From positions 483,098,252 to 483,162,251 of the forward strand of contig NC_085137.1 in NCBI RefSeq assembly GCF_035046485.1: 64,000 nt of DNA. Reading direction: 5' to 3'. This document shows, piece by piece, positions 1-11,422 of this stretch. The notes beneath the pieces were generated by a model. The model saw only the letters and a list, made by a program, of their open reading frames with translations. It had not been told where the DNA came from and did no database searches. The translations under genes were made by a program, and so were the position numbers. This DNA comes from Aedes albopictus. Lineage: Eukaryota; Arthropoda; Insecta; Diptera; Culicidae. How positions within the stretch are numbered: position 1 is the first letter of the stretch; every line of letters starts with the position of its first letter.

Positions 1-339
1 TCCTTCAGTATATCGGCGAGTATGTGGGTGCTCCCAATGAAGTTTGAGAGATCGACAGTTCCACGTACCGAGCTTCTAATCGCAAGTCCCTTTTCGTAAC
101 TGTGGTCGTCGCCATTGGTATCGGTTCGCATTCTTCTCTTGTTGATTTTTCGGTGCTAGTCTTTTAACGACTGGCTCGCAGGGCCTGACACCAACCCACT
201 AACCCAGGGAGCTGGGCTTACCTTCCCGGAAGCTACGGGATCTGCATTGGCATTTCCTTAAACTACAGTGCTAAATAGCAAGGCTGAAGCGCCAGTTTTC
301 GCCGGGGGTGGTGTTTTCAATGGGCGCCCAGGAGATAAT
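1..339. other. No gene or repeat recognised
   Basis: I see no convincing coding region, RNA gene or inverted repeat here. Short open frames exist but none has recognisable motifs. Confidence 0.4.
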
Positions 340-675
340 ATTTTATAAAGCCTGTATTCGCAATAACACTGTTCGACAAAAAAAAAACTTTTGCCGTGAT
401 CAGAGACCCCATTAGTGGGGCATAAAAGCGCATGGAAAATGTAGAAAAATTCCATTTTCAAATCTGTTGGAGCATCCCCAGAAACTTTTTGAGATAAGTT
501 TGAATTTTATCCATTTTTGAAGGTTCGACAAGAGCTTTAGAAATCATTATAAACACATTTGAAATACAATATCTTTGAAATGCAGTTTTGTGCACCGCTG
601 AAATTTTCACAGATCTGAGAAGCAACTTTGATAAATAACTAGTCAAAATGTCTACCTATTACGACATATCAATGA
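340..675. repeat. Dispersed repeat, copy 1 (inverted relative to 6420-7243)
   Basis: This segment matches the reverse complement of 6420-7243 almost base for base, apart from a 484-bp MITE present only in the second copy. Shared landmarks are the A-rich run after CACTGTTCGAC, a stretch ending in GACTAGTTATTTATC on the complementary strand, and the outer end AAAGCCTGTAT. It encodes nothing I recognise. The pair may be two copies of one longer element, or two arms of a foldback about 7 kb across. Confidence 0.75.
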
Positions 676-711
676 AACGATACATATTCGCGAAGGCTTA
701 ACTCGGACTTA

Positions 712-1231
712 CACTCCCGTTCAAAAGTTTGGGGTCACCCCCTCAAAAACATGTCATTTTTTTAGGCCCATATCTCCGCCAATTTGCGTCCGATTTCAAA
801 ACCCTAGGTTTCATTCAAAAGAGAATAAGTCAAAGAAACTTTGAACATGATTTAAAAGAAACTTTTTCAAAAATTTTGTATGTAAACTTAACCCAAAGTT
901 GCCAAATTTTCTAAAAAATGAATATAAACTTACGGCAGTGTCGCTGGAAATTGGGTCGACCAAATTTTTCATCTTAAAATTTGGTCGACCCAACTCCCAG
1001 CGACACTGCCGTAAGTTTATATTCATTTTTTAGAAAATTTGGCAACTTGGGTTAAGTTTACATACAAAATTTTTTGAAAAAAGTTTCTTTTAAATCATGT
1101 TAAAGTTTCTTTGACTTATTATCTTTTGAATGGGACCTAGGGTTTTGAAATCGGACGCAAATTGGCGAAGATCTGGGCCTAAAAAATGACATGTTTTTGA
1201 GGGGGTGACCCCAAACTTTTGAACGGGAGTG
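712..1231. mobile_element. 520-bp foldback MITE, TA target duplication
   Basis: The two halves are near-perfect reverse complements around a short loop near 960-975. Both ends read CACTCCCGTTCAAAAGTTTG on their own strand, and TA dinucleotides flank at 710-711 and 1232-1233. TA duplication and TIRs fit a non-autonomous Tc1/mariner-superfamily element. There is no transposase. Overlapping open frames on both strands are by-products of the palindrome. Confidence 0.85.
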
Positions 1232-1248
1232 TATATAGTGAAAGTCAT

Positions 1249-1545
1249 GCCGGGGCCCGTGGCGCAGTTGGTCACATGTTCGCTTCATATGCGGATGGTC
1301 ATGGGTTTGATTCCCAGCCCCGGCACTTGCAATTTTTCGTGACACTGACCCACTTCTGAGCCCCATGGCTCAAACGGACCCGGACACCTGGACATCGGCG
1401 AACTGCTACTCATAATGGACCCCCCCATCGGACTGGAAAGGAACAACGGCTACCAATCATCCTTGTGCTCATCATTCTACCATGTAGAGTAGAAAAGTGA
1501 AAGCAGCAGAAAGGCAACCAGTTTGATAAAGTATAATAGAATACA
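1249..1545 (+). mobile_element. tRNA-derived SINE
   Basis: The 5' part (about 1249-1326) resembles a tRNA. It has a possible acceptor pairing GCCGGGG/CCCCGGC, an A-box-like GTGGCGCAGTTGGTC, an anticodon-like loop containing CAT, and a B-box-like GGGTTTGATTCCCA. A roughly 200-bp tRNA-unrelated body follows, ending in A/T-rich sequence. This is the structure of a pol III SINE such as the Feilai-type families of Aedes (family name is an inference). The B box deviates from consensus, so it is probably not a working tRNA gene. Confidence 0.7.
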
Positions 1546-1577
1546 TCTAGGCTCTGTACAATACTGTAGGTACAGTA

Positions 1578-2332
1578 GGGCAGTTCAGATTTCAAACATG
1601 TTGGAAACTCAAAGCTCCCATATGTTCATTACAATCCTTGGTGCAAAACTAGAGTCCTGTCAAATTTTCAGCCATTTCGGTGGTGAATTAATGGTGGCCC
1701 AAGAGCAAAATAGGTTTGTATGGGAATTACTATGGAGAATTTTCAAAAAAAGTTATCCACGTTGTAGAGCATCCACACAAGGATAAAGTCATAGGGTCAA
1801 AGCCAAATTGAATTCTTCAGATCTCAATGATGAATGTTGCCAAAGACCGAAACTTATTTCGACAATCGGCAAAAAAAATATTAAACAAATTCTCACTCGC
1901 ATGCGCATCTTCTTACACGATGTCCTGCAAGGTGTGCAAGAAGCTAACACGCATACTATGATTGCGTGTCAAGCGTGTCGGTCAAGCTGTGGTCTTCTGT
2001 TCAAGCATGCATGGATGAATATTGATTAATAACTTTTGACTCGTGAGTCGAAATGATTTGCGGTCTTCGGCAACATTCATCATTGAGATCTAAAGAATTC
2101 AATTTGGCTTTGACCCTATGACTTTATCCTTGTGTGGATGCTCTACAACGTGGATAACTTTTTTTGAAAATTCTCCATAGTAATTCCCATACAAACTTAT
2201 TTTGCTCTTGGGCCACCATTAATTCACCACCGAAATGGCTGAAAATTTGACAGGACTCTAGTTTTGCACCAAGGATTGTAATGAACATATGGGAGCTTTG
2301 AGTTTTTAACATTTTTGAAGTTTGAACTGCCC
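1578..2332. mobile_element. 755-bp foldback MITE, TA target duplication
   Basis: Arms of about 270 bp are reverse complements; ends read GGGCAGTTCA. TA flanks at 1576-1577 and 2333-2334. The unpaired centre (about 1850-2060) is more complex and contains GCATGCGC. No transposase frame is present. The small frames in each arm are the same sequence read from opposite strands. Confidence 0.85.
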
Positions 2333-2334
2333 TA

Positions 2335-3252
2335 AGGTACAGCTGTCAATTGAAATCGCTCACGTAGTGCCCTAGTGGACAACAGAGCTGTAAATTAGGT
2401 TAAGTGATTAAGAATAAAAAAATAGTGAAAATCTTTTGGTTTTTTAAATCTAATCCCATAAAGCATGCCCATATTCATATCCATTTAAAAAACTTCTATG
2501 CGTGAATGCCGTGCAGCATCAGTCTTTCGGATACTTCGAACGTCTCGGAATATTGGATGGATTTCCGCTCCAGTAGGAGAAAACGTTTCTTTACAAGTTA
2601 TCCACTAGGTCACTAGATGTGACGCCCGTTTTCTAGTGTTAATTTATTTTTCAGTCTCTGACTGAAGAAGATGAAAATTGTATTTCAAACATCTGGTTTA
2701 ACTAAGTATGATTCTGGAAAGCTATACGAGAAATTTTAGGATATGTTTACAAAGGATCCACAGGAAGAAAGTTAGATTAATTCATTGAGGTCAGCATGAG
2801 TGTTTTAAGGACAAACTTTTCCAAATAAATTTAATGATCTAATTGCAGTTTTAAAAACTTTTTTGTCGCTTATGAAAATGAACAAAGTTTATTGTAACAT
2901 TTGACATCAAATGTTACTTTCATGATCATGTTTAAATACCAATAAACTGCGATTTTTAATGCGATGGATTAGGATCACAATTCAGGCCAAATACACTACG
3001 TCCACTTAATTCAAGGAAGTATTTTGTTTTGATCGAATTTCGAGTCGTGCCCAAATTTAAATATCCATATATCGCATATGGATGAGAATGTTTTTCAATG
3101 ATTTGGTGTGTACCTAAGTAACCGTTCCAGATTGCTTGACCTGGTGGATATCAAGCAGTTCCATGTTCTTAAAAATTTAAATACGATGCAGAAAATATAT
3201 TCAAATTTTAACGACCTCTGCATTGAAAGCAATTTGGACTTAAGGCGAAACT
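2335..3252. other. No feature recognised
   Basis: AT-rich sequence without a recognisable gene, tandem repeat or inverted repeat. Confidence 0.4.
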
Positions 3253-3614
3253 GGAAGCATTTTCTCATTTTTTTTTTTGGTTTTTGATTTTTTATTAAAT
3301 AACGGAGCAATATTTTCAAAATCGGGTTTCGTCCACATGTAGAGTATGGATCAAGGTATGTTCTGAATTTTTTGAGGTGGAAAATGTTTTCTATTTTTGC
3401 AGAAACCATTTTTTTGTGAAATTTTGTTCAAAAATAGTTTCTGCAAAAACGAAAAACATTTTCCACTCAAAAATATTTAGAAGATACCTTGATACCTTGA
3501 TACCTATGTATGTATGTATGTATGTAGAGTCTACATGTGTACGAAAACCGATTTTGAAAGTATTGCTTCGTTATTTAATAAAAAATCAAAAACCAAAAAG
3601 TGAGGAAATGCTTC
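3253..3614. repeat. Imperfect palindrome with TATG microsatellite
   Basis: The outer arms pair from GGAAGCATTTTCTC at the left to GAGGAAATGCTTC at the right, through a stretch containing TTTTTATTAAATAACG on one strand. The right arm carries a short (TATG)n tract at about 3506-3527 that the left arm lacks. It is probably a decayed foldback MITE, and a second MITE starts 30 bp downstream. I could not define a target duplication. Confidence 0.65.
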
Positions 3615-3644
3615 AGATAGTATTTAACACTATATTAACAAATA

Positions 3645-3857
3645 GGGTCTAGGACCATTTAGGCAGGAGCACTTATTTTGGGTACTTGCTGCTATAGCTC
3701 AGTCAATTCCAAACCGATTGATTTGAATTGTTGCACATAGCTACATACTGTGCGTATCTGATCGTGTCTCATAAATCAAGTCAATCGGTTCTAAATTGAC
3801 TGAGTTATAGACACAAGTGTCCAAAATAGGCGATTCTGCCCAAATGGTTACAAACCC
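3645..3857. mobile_element. 213-bp foldback MITE, TA target duplication (copy 1)
   Basis: TIRs start GGGTCTAGGACCATTT and lead into an inner conserved block of the form CTCAGTCAATT..AACCGATTGA. TA flanks at 3643-3644 and 3858-3859. It has exactly the same length as the copy at 20357-20569 and is related to those at 4319-4530 and 9488-9680. It is non-coding, and the whole length can fold as one hairpin. Confidence 0.85.
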
Positions 3858-4318
3858 TATGCCGCTGGAACTTATAAAGCAATTTCACAATCGTGGAGGA
3901 CATTATTGAGTTTGAAATTAAGATTGGAAATATTTTACTATATGACAAATTCAATTAATTTCATAAAAGTGTCTTCAATGGTAATGCCCCAACATACACA
4001 TTCTTTATTGTGAAACTAACTAAAATGTGATGAAAACAACAGTGCTTGTACGATTACTAATAGTAAATGGAGAATGTTCTCATTTTTGGCATGCATTTTT
4101 TTAGGGTTGCATTGTTTTGAACAGTCGTGAACTTAAACCATGTTTTTTGCGCAATGCCAGCTTCAATTCATTGTATTGAAATAGGTTTGTTTTATTCAAT
4201 AAAGTTATCAATTTTTCCACCTTGGTATGGCTAGGAGGTTTTTCGAAACATTAAGTGAATAAAGATAACCCACGAAAACACTGGAAACGTTTTTTTTGTA
4301 CTGATCGCAAAATATAAA

Positions 4319-4530
4319 GGGTATCGCGCCACTTGGGCGGTGGTTCTATATTCGTCTGTTTGCCACTATAACTCAGTCAATTTTGAACCAATTGACTTGA
4401 AATGTTGTACTCGGGTAGATACTATCCCTATCTCACCACATTCCAAAAGTTGGCCAATTGGTTCAAATTTGACTGAGTTATAGTGGAAAACAGACGAATA
4501 TAGAACCGCCGCCCAAGTGGCGCGATTCCC
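4319..4530. mobile_element. 212-bp foldback MITE, divergent relative of the 213-bp family
   Basis: TIRs read GGGTATCGCGCCACTTGGGC and its complement. The inner block (ACTCAGTCAATTTTGAACCA) is shared with the 213-bp family, but the outer 45 bp on both arms has changed in a matching way. The flanking bases are AA rather than TA, so the target duplication is not clear. Confidence 0.75.
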
Positions 4531-4560
4531 AATGTATTAGTTTTTTTTTTAAACAGGCTT

Positions 4561-6196
4561 CCCGAGCAGAAGGGAATAACAACAGCATTATTACCATAAC
4601 ATATTGTGTTATAAACTTGTCTGTCATAAGCGGCAAAATAACAAATTCCATAACAAAAAAATGTTCCTGGAAAACCATTTCAATAACTTGTTTTGTTAGT
4701 TTCAATAACAACTTAATAACAGTGAATTCGGAAAATATTTCAATAACAAATTTTGATATTAATATATTATTGATAATAATCGGAGAGCAGAATTTGCTAT
4801 GATATCAAACTCGTTACTAAATAAGTTATAATACTTATTTTATAAAATTATTCGCTTTGTCTCATAAACCCGCCAATAACATGAGGTTCATCACTCTGAA
4901 GTAAGAAATATTTTCAAATGATCGAAAAATACTATATTCAGCTTTTAATTCATTCTAAGAGATTTGAAGTCGCAAGATAATAGAACTTTAGTAATTTCTA
5001 TATTATAAATTCGACGAGCTTCGATTTCCACCTGTAATTTATAAACTGTTATACTTTAATTGTTTTCGGAGCACGTGTGACCTTTGTTTTATTTTCAGCA
5101 TAGAAAGTGAAGAATTATTAGAATGCTCAACAGTTTTACAGAAATTTTTTGGGATATTGGTAATATTGTACAGATTATTACAATTTTCCTGGAAAGATTG
5201 TTTAATTCCTCCGATTTTTCCCTGGATTCAAGAGTTACGTCGAATATTCCTCCTGGATTCAACAAGAATTCCTCCAAAAATTTTGCTATAATTTCTCCTG
5301 AACTTCCTCTGATGACAGGACTTTCACCAGAAATGTTTGCAATATATTTTTTTCTAAAATTCCTCTATTCATTTCTCTAAGGATTCCGTCAAAAACTCCT
5401 TTTATGTTTATCAAATGACTTTGTCATAAAATTCTTCTAAAAATTTGTCGACGGATTTGATCATAAACTTTTCCATAAATGACTCCAAAAATCTTACAGA
5501 AATTTCTCCGAGAGTTCTTTGACGGAATCTTTCATGGATTTTCAAAGACTCCTCTAGGAATTCCTCCAGAATCCTGCATAGAATCCCTTCAAGGATTTCT
5601 TCAGAATTTCCTGTGATCATTAGTCATGAAGTTCATCTTAAGATTTCTCTGAATATTTCTTTGAGGATTTCACCATGAGTTTTTCCGAAGGATTCTCCAG
5701 AAGTTTTTCTCAAAAGATTCTGCCAAGAATCCTGATAGTTGCTCAGAAGAATTAACTTTGTAATTTCTAAGAAAATTGCGCCAGTAGTTCTCTTGAAGAC
5801 TTCTCCAGGGATTTATCGAAAGGTTCCCCCAGAAGTGCTTATCCAAAAAATATTTAAGGAATTCTTAAAAAGAGTCGTTCAGGAATTTCCTTTTTAACTG
5901 AAAACAAAAATGGAACAACACAAAGGGACATGTCATAATTGTCGAATTGTTGCTGTGATTTCAAAACTTACTGTTTTGCTATTGCTGATAAGTTGATCAA
6001 TAGTACAACAATAACTAAACTTGTACTTCAACAAAACATGATATTTAAATGTAATTTAGCTATAACAAAATGAGATTGTCCAACAAAATTTGTTATGGAA
6101 AAGCAATGCCTTGATAATTTAATAATAACAAAACAAGATATAAAAACAGGTTATGTGATTTCGTAGTTATTAACTTGCTATTCTCCTCTGCTTGGG
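4561..6196. mobile_element. 1.6-kb foldback element with CCCGAG/CTTGGG ends
   Basis: The ends are CCCGAGCAGAAGGGAATA at the left and a sequence whose complement is CCCAAGCAGAGGAGAATA at the right. TT flanks both ends (4559-4560 and 6197-6198), matching the 2-bp duplications of the elements at 38166 and 60904. Subterminal DNA is rich in AATAACAA motifs on both arms. The centre (about 5110-5880) is the degenerate CCTCCAGAAATT repeat also found in three other elements in this window. There is no transposase. Confidence 0.7.
5110..5885. repeat. Degenerate CCTCCAGAAATT-type repeat array (inside 4561-6196)
   Basis: Diverged repeats of words such as AATTCCTCCAGAA, TCTCCAGAAG and CAAGGATTTCTTC recur every few tens of bases without a strict period. 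Open frames in several phases arise from the low stop-codon content of the repeat and are not genes. Confidence 0.65.
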
Positions 6197-6419
6197 TTAC
6201 CACGTTATTAATTTGAAAAATCGACCGAATTTTCTTCTCGAAAATTTGAATTCAATTATTTAGATCATAAGTGTAGGATTTCGAAGTAAAATCAACGTAA
6301 AATAGTTATTTTGTTCTGATTAGATAAGGATAGGGGCTTGCTTTTTGTGATTGAATTAAGAGAAAACTTCAAGGATTTGTATTATATAAGTCATATTTGA
6401 ATCTTACCGGATATGTATC

Positions 6420-7243
6420 AATGAAATGGAATGTCGTACTAGGCTGAAATTTTGACTAGTTATTTATCAAAGTTACTTCTCAGATCTGTAAAAATTTCAG
6501 CGGTGCACAAAATTGCATTTCAAAGATATTGTATTTCAAAAGTGTTTATGATGATTTCTAAAGCTCTTGTCGAACCTTCAAAAATGAATAAAATTCAAAC
6601 TCATCTCAAAAAGTTTCTAGGGGTGCTCCAACAGATTTGAAAATGGCATTTTTCTACATTTTCCATGCGCTTTTATGCCATGCTAATGGGGTCTCTGATC
6701 ACGGCAAAAGTTTTTTTTTGTCGAACAGTGTAATCGGGACACAGAAGTACAGCTATAGCTCTGTAATGAATCGGTATAATTGGCCAAATAATTGACTGAG
6801 AACTGTTTGGTGTATGTATATTATTTGTGCCAAATTTCATAGAAGTCGATGCATTACTTTTAACTGTGGATGAAAACTAAACAGCCGTGGTTTTTAGCAT
6901 TTTGTACAATCATGACCAATTTTCATTCACGTAGTAGATGGTTCTATTACGAGATTAGATTGAGAGGTTTGTGTTCAAAATTTCAGCTATTTCCTTTGTC
7001 AAATTCAAAAGTTGCAGCGCTGTCAAGCAAAACTAGTGGCTGTACAAAATTCAATGGCGCACATTGTACTCTTTCATTGCTACAACAAAAAGTACTGCAC
7101 CGATTCACATGAAATTTGGTAGATGAAATGAACACATTTTAAGATGTTATTAGGCCAAATTTGAGCAATTTTTATATTTCTATTACAGAGTTACAGCAGT
7201 ATTTCTGTGTCCCGATTATTGCGGATACAGGCTTTATGAGCTT
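6420..7243. repeat. Dispersed repeat, copy 2, interrupted by a MITE
   Basis: Reverse-complement copy of 340-675. Homology runs through 6420-6730, is broken by the MITE at 6733-7216, and resumes as TTGCGGATACAGGCTTTAT, matching the other copy's complement. Confidence 0.75.
6733..7216. mobile_element. 484-bp TIR MITE, TA target duplication
   Basis: TIRs begin ATCGGGACACAGAA on both strands, with TA at 6731-6732 and 7217-7218. Copy 1 of the host repeat (340-675) serves as the empty site: CAGTG joins TTATTGCG there with nothing between, differing by one T from a precise excision product. The internal 80-codon frame is not recognisable as a transposase. Confidence 0.85.
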
Positions 7244-7699
7244 CCACCCCGCAAAACAAGAAAAGCTACCAAAATTTGAGATATGCCTTTCCTACCAGTT
7301 TATGTATTAAAACCATACAGAAAATGTGATAAATAATAGCTAAACGTTGCGTTCAGTTCAGTTCTGTGTGAAATGGACTAAAGGTTTCTGCTTCCAGGTA
7401 AGGCGGAGACACGCGATATGACTTTAGGTTTTTTGCTTGTTTTCACGTGGAAAAGTAGTCGATTGTGCGCGACGGCTTGTATATATTGACCCATTGTCAA
7501 GTCACATCATCAACCATAGGTGACTCCTAGATTTGACAAATTACCTTACCCTACTAACAAAAACTCCTTCCTGAGGCAAACGTGGAGACACAGCGATTCT
7601 CGGTCTCTTTAACAACGTTTGTCTTACTAACATTCCTTCCCATAAGTGGAAGAAAGGAATAATCAAACAAACAAGGAAGGAATAAACAAGAAAGACAAC

Positions 7700-7965
7700 C
7701 ATTTGTAATGTAAGAACAGCAGAGCAATCACTATTTTGAATGCCTCCTACAAAGTGCTACATATTTCAGATTATCTTGAGGCATCTGTCACCCAGAACGA
7801 ATGAGTTCATGGGCAGTTATCAAGCTGGCTTTCTCGACGGCCGGTCGATATTGGACCATACCTTCTCAGTACGACAAGTCCTTCAGAAATGCCCACCGTA
7901 TCACCTGCCCATCGACTTCAAGACGGCATACGATAGGCTCTATTCTGTGTTGGAGTTTGTAATAT
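7700..7965 (+). pseudogene. Non-LTR retrotransposon reverse transcriptase fragment
   Basis: Translation shows the finger/palm region of a LINE reverse transcriptase. It has an NASYKVL-like block at about 7739-7760, then YQAGFLDGRSILDHTF, then HLPIDFKTAYD, which carries the first catalytic Asp region (RT motif A). The first block is one frame away from the rest, so there is a frameshift at about 7760. The YxDD motif and everything downstream are missing, and the fragment ends where the palindromic MITE at 7971 begins. It is most like Jockey/LOA-type LINEs, but the clade cannot be fixed from so few residues. It is a dead remnant. Confidence 0.75.
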
Positions 7966-7970
7966 CAAGT

Positions 7971-8203
7971 CAAGACCAACAATTGAAAAGGCCACAACAA
8001 CATTTTGTAAACAAACATGTTTCTATCGACGTGAGGCCTTTTGAACTTCACCCACACACCTCACCACCACTAATAGAAAGCGCAAACATCAAGCTTTCTG
8101 TTAATGGTGGTGAGATGCGTGGGTGGATCCCAGAAGGCCCTAAGTCGACAGAAACATGTTTGTTTACGCAATGTTGATGTGGCCTTTTCAATTGTTGGTC
8201 TTG
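7971..8203. mobile_element. 233-bp palindromic MITE with 4-bp AAGT duplication
   Basis: Ends read CAAGACCAACAATTGAAAAG on both strands. AAGT occurs at 7967-7970 and 8204-8207. The open frame running through it simply crosses the inverted repeat. A 4-bp duplication is not the TA or TTAA of its neighbours, so it belongs to a different superfamily that I cannot name. Confidence 0.8.
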
Positions 8204-8677
8204 AAGTGAGGGTCAGAGTGAGTGTCGTTAGGATTTTGCCATACTGAAATTGCACAACTGTGCTATACATGGCTGCAACATTATTGACAATACATGTTAA
8301 TCCCCGTTCAGAAGCCAAATCGTGACACACAAACATTTTATTTTTTCTAAGATATTCCAGCTCTTCGATTTCCGATTATGTATCATCAACTTAATCATAG
8401 TTATCAGCATTAGCACGTTTTAGTGTCACTCGACATACTACAAGAAAAACAATAAACGTGAACTCCGATCTCTATGTAATTAACAATTTCGAAAAGCATT
8501 AGCCATTTCTCCAGCAGCTTAGGTAAATGGGAGAAATTTTCCTAATCATCTCATCAATTTTCAAAGCGCGACCAGGTTAATCGCTATTGAAACAAAAAAA
8601 GATTGATCCGCCGAAAGTTTCCGAAAATATTCGAAATTTGCTTACATTTGATTACAAATCGATTAGGTCAACCCAAG

Positions 8678-8680
<3 letters not shown>
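8204..8680. other. No feature recognised
   Basis: No gene, RNA or repeat that I can support. Confidence 0.4.

Positions 8681-8681
<1 letters not shown>

Positions 8682-8719
<38 letters not shown>
8682..8719. repeat. (AG)n microsatellite
   Basis: Uninterrupted AG dinucleotide run of about 38 bp. Confidence 0.95.
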
Positions 8720-8721
<2 letters not shown>

Positions 8722-9487
8722 TACAACATATGTTCCGACTTGTTCAACCGGAATTGACGACCATAAATGGAGGCATCGATATGCGCTAAAACATGTTGCG
8801 AAAAGTTTAAGCCAAACAAACAAACTCCCCGCGCTTCCATCTGAATGCGATTATTGCAAAGTGGAAGTAATTGTTTCCCAGATAGATCTTTTGTCGATTG
8901 GTCAATTTTCCCTCGCATTATCGGGGAGAAATTGCGGTTGCTTTTGTTTGGACCCCTGCTAGGGTCCACCGGGTTCCGTTGGTTGTGTTGATGGATTTTT
9001 GTTTAACCTTGTGTCTCGTACTTACGAATCAATCAGCTAGGCTAGCTACATCAATCAGTCGAACCAATTACGGTGGCTGAGAGTTGCCACTCACTGCTGA
9101 CTGAGTTACCTACTACCGGCTGGTTAGCTGCCACCACCATCAGCTACCTACATAGATAAGTGCTGCTGGGGATGGCCTTGGGCAAATTAGATGTAGGTAC
9201 GATGGGTGATTGCTAAAGATGGGCGTTTTCCCCCCATCGAAATCAAGCGAGACCTCGCGGCATTGAAGAGGGCACTTCTGTGATTCATTGTTGTGTTTGC
9301 ATTTCGAAAGTTGTTGGTGTATTTTTGTGGACTGATTGCTGTTGTTGCTGGCGATTTTTGCCAGTGGGTAGTTTGGGCACACTTTTTGACTGAAGATCGT
9401 GGGTGGTAGGAGGAAGATTTTCAAACGAGACTGGCTTCAGCTGCACCATTAGTACAATAACGTTCCGATTTTATCTGCCCCTTCGAG
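8720..9487. other. No gene recognised; possible single-copy intergenic sequence
   Basis: GC content is higher and there are no visible inverted repeats. Open frames on both strands (for example 8721-8969 and 9140-9424 on minus) have no motif I recognise and no splice-supported structure. Confidence 0.35.
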
Positions 9488-9680
9488 CCACCTATTTTAG
9501 GCACTTGCTGCTATAACTAAATCAATTTCAAACCGTTTGACTTGGAATTTTTGCACATGGCAAAATACTGATGGCGTATCTGATCGAGTCTCAAAAATCA
9601 AGTCAATCGGTTCAAAATTGACTGAGTTATAGGCAGCAAGAGCCCAAAATAGGCGCTCCCGCCCAAATGGTCCCAGTCCC
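9488..9680. mobile_element. 5'-truncated copy of the 213-bp MITE family
   Basis: Matches 3645-3857 and 20357-20569 from the block CACCTATTTTAGGCACTTGC onward and keeps the complete right TIR (ends TCCCAGTCCC, followed by TA). About 28 bp of the left TIR is missing. The inner arms still pair. Confidence 0.8.
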
Positions 9681-9744
9681 TACTTTAAATGTTTCCGGGA
9701 ATTTTCTCCAACAATCGATTCATTGATTTAGCATAAGCATAAGC

Positions 9745-9935
9745 GTTAATTTAGATTTTTTTATCTGTATTTACGAGATTTTTCACCCTAGGCTAGTTCA
9801 TCTCGGGACCCACGCTTTACTTCCCTTCCGAAAGAAGAACTCGCATTTTGCGAGCTTGTCGGGAGTGGGATTCTGTCCCAGGTCCTCGGCGTGATAGTCA
9901 AGTGTTCTAACCATCACACCAGGTCCGCTCCACAA
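9745..9935 (-). mobile_element. tRNA-derived SINE, minus strand
   Basis: Read on the minus strand it starts GGAGCGGACCTGGTGTGATG, an A-box-type tRNA-like head. A B-box-like block (GGGACAGAATCCCA) follows, then a body with GGAAGGGAAGTAAAGC and GGTCCCGAGATGAACTAG, ending in an A-rich tail. This resembles a SINE family abundant in Aedes genomes (from general knowledge; not searched). The B box is mutated. Confidence 0.75.
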
Positions 9936-10334
9936 GTAATTTAGATGTTAATTGACCAATTTACCCTTTGATTGCCTTAAAAAAAAAACATTTCCATGCT
10001 TAACGGCTTGCAATCAAAAAAGCCCAAAGTCGCATATTTTGCCCTATAATTTGAGGTAAAGCCCGGATTCGGATACAGTGGCCCAAAATCTGTCAGACAC
10101 ATATGTTTGCTCTTGAGACAAAAAAAAAATGTTTCAACAATTAATAATGCAAACTTTAAGATATTTTTCACTTTGACATCTAACTAATGGTAGGAGATGT
10201 CTGTTAACAGAAAAAACTCACCTAACTTTTTGGCATTAAATATCTATCGATGGTTCATTCGACGGGGAATTTTGTCCCATTATTTCCTATCGAAAAAAGT
10301 TTGGATCGGTCCAGCCATTCTGGAGTTATGTCCA

Positions 10335-11065
10335 CTTTAGTACCCCAGGAAGGGGTCTGATTGAAAATGCAGCGAGCCCGACGCATCAAATTACGGCATT
10401 TTCGATAATTTGATGAACACTGGGCAAGAAAATAGGCTCAGACCACATTTGTAACAACCGGTATTCCGGAACTGGTTCCGGGTGTCCCACCAAATGGTCA
10501 AATGTAAAAGTAAACCAATCCCATGCATGCGACTTCTACACACCCAATAGCGGTTGCTTCGATTACCTGATGCATGGTTATGGCTGGAAAATAGGCTCAG
10601 ACTATATTTGAGACTACCTGTAGTGCTCTGGAGCCGGTTCCGGGTGTCCCGCCGAAGGAAGTCTGATTTAAAAGTGAATCAAATCTATGCATGCGACACG
10701 TCAAATCGCGATTATTTCAATAATTTGATGAAAATTTGACAAGTAAATAGGCTCAAACCAAATATGTGGCTGCCGGTAGTCTTCCGGAATCGGCTCCGGG
10801 TGTCCCGCAGGAAGTAGTAAGATTTAAAAGTCAAACAAAGCTATTACGGCTTTTTCTATGACCTGATAAACGATTCGCAAGAATATAGGCTCAGACCACA
10901 TTTGAAACTACCTGTAGTGCTCCGGAATAGGTTTCGAGTGTCCCGCCGGATGTAAAAGTGAAACAAATCCATACAAGCGAGAAACACATCATGACTTTTT
11001 CGATAATATAATAAACAGTTAGCAAGAAATACTGGTTCAGGTTCAGACCACATTTGCCGCATAAC
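10335..11065. repeat. Tandem repeat, about 155-bp unit, about four copies
   Basis: Each unit contains AATAGGCTCAGACCACATTTG-like text, then CCGGAACCGGTTCCGGGTGTCCC-like text, then a variable AT-rich segment with GATAATTTGATGA. The anchor AATAGGCTCA recurs near 10432, 10590, 10747 and 10885, giving spacings of 158, 157 and 137. The copies are clearly diverged. The GC-rich core is partly palindromic. No gene is implied. Confidence 0.8.
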
Positions 11066-11422
11066 AAGGAAGAATGGATTGATGTTCCATGTCGCTATTG
11101 CCTGATCTTCCACCATAGACCATTTTACTACTATTTATTCATTACGTGTTCCATGAAAATCAATGTTTATATGCACTTGTGAAAGAATACATACCCTAGC
11201 TTGTAATTTTTGTCTTGATGTTAATCGGCTTCCAGTGATAGTGAAGGTTGTCAACAGTGAATTGATGGAACTAATACAGTCCAGCTCTGTCCATACGTTG
11301 AACATGTTATCGGAATATGTGTCATCAATAAGTTTTCCAATTCGATAATGGCTATTTTCATTATTTTTTTTAAATTATGCAATGTCATGATTCAGGAACA
11401 CTTTGGCTTGCATATAGACATA

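Noticed and set aside
1251..1326. Functional tRNA-Met gene
   Set aside because: The B box deviates from consensus and a SINE body follows directly. A SINE head is the simpler reading.
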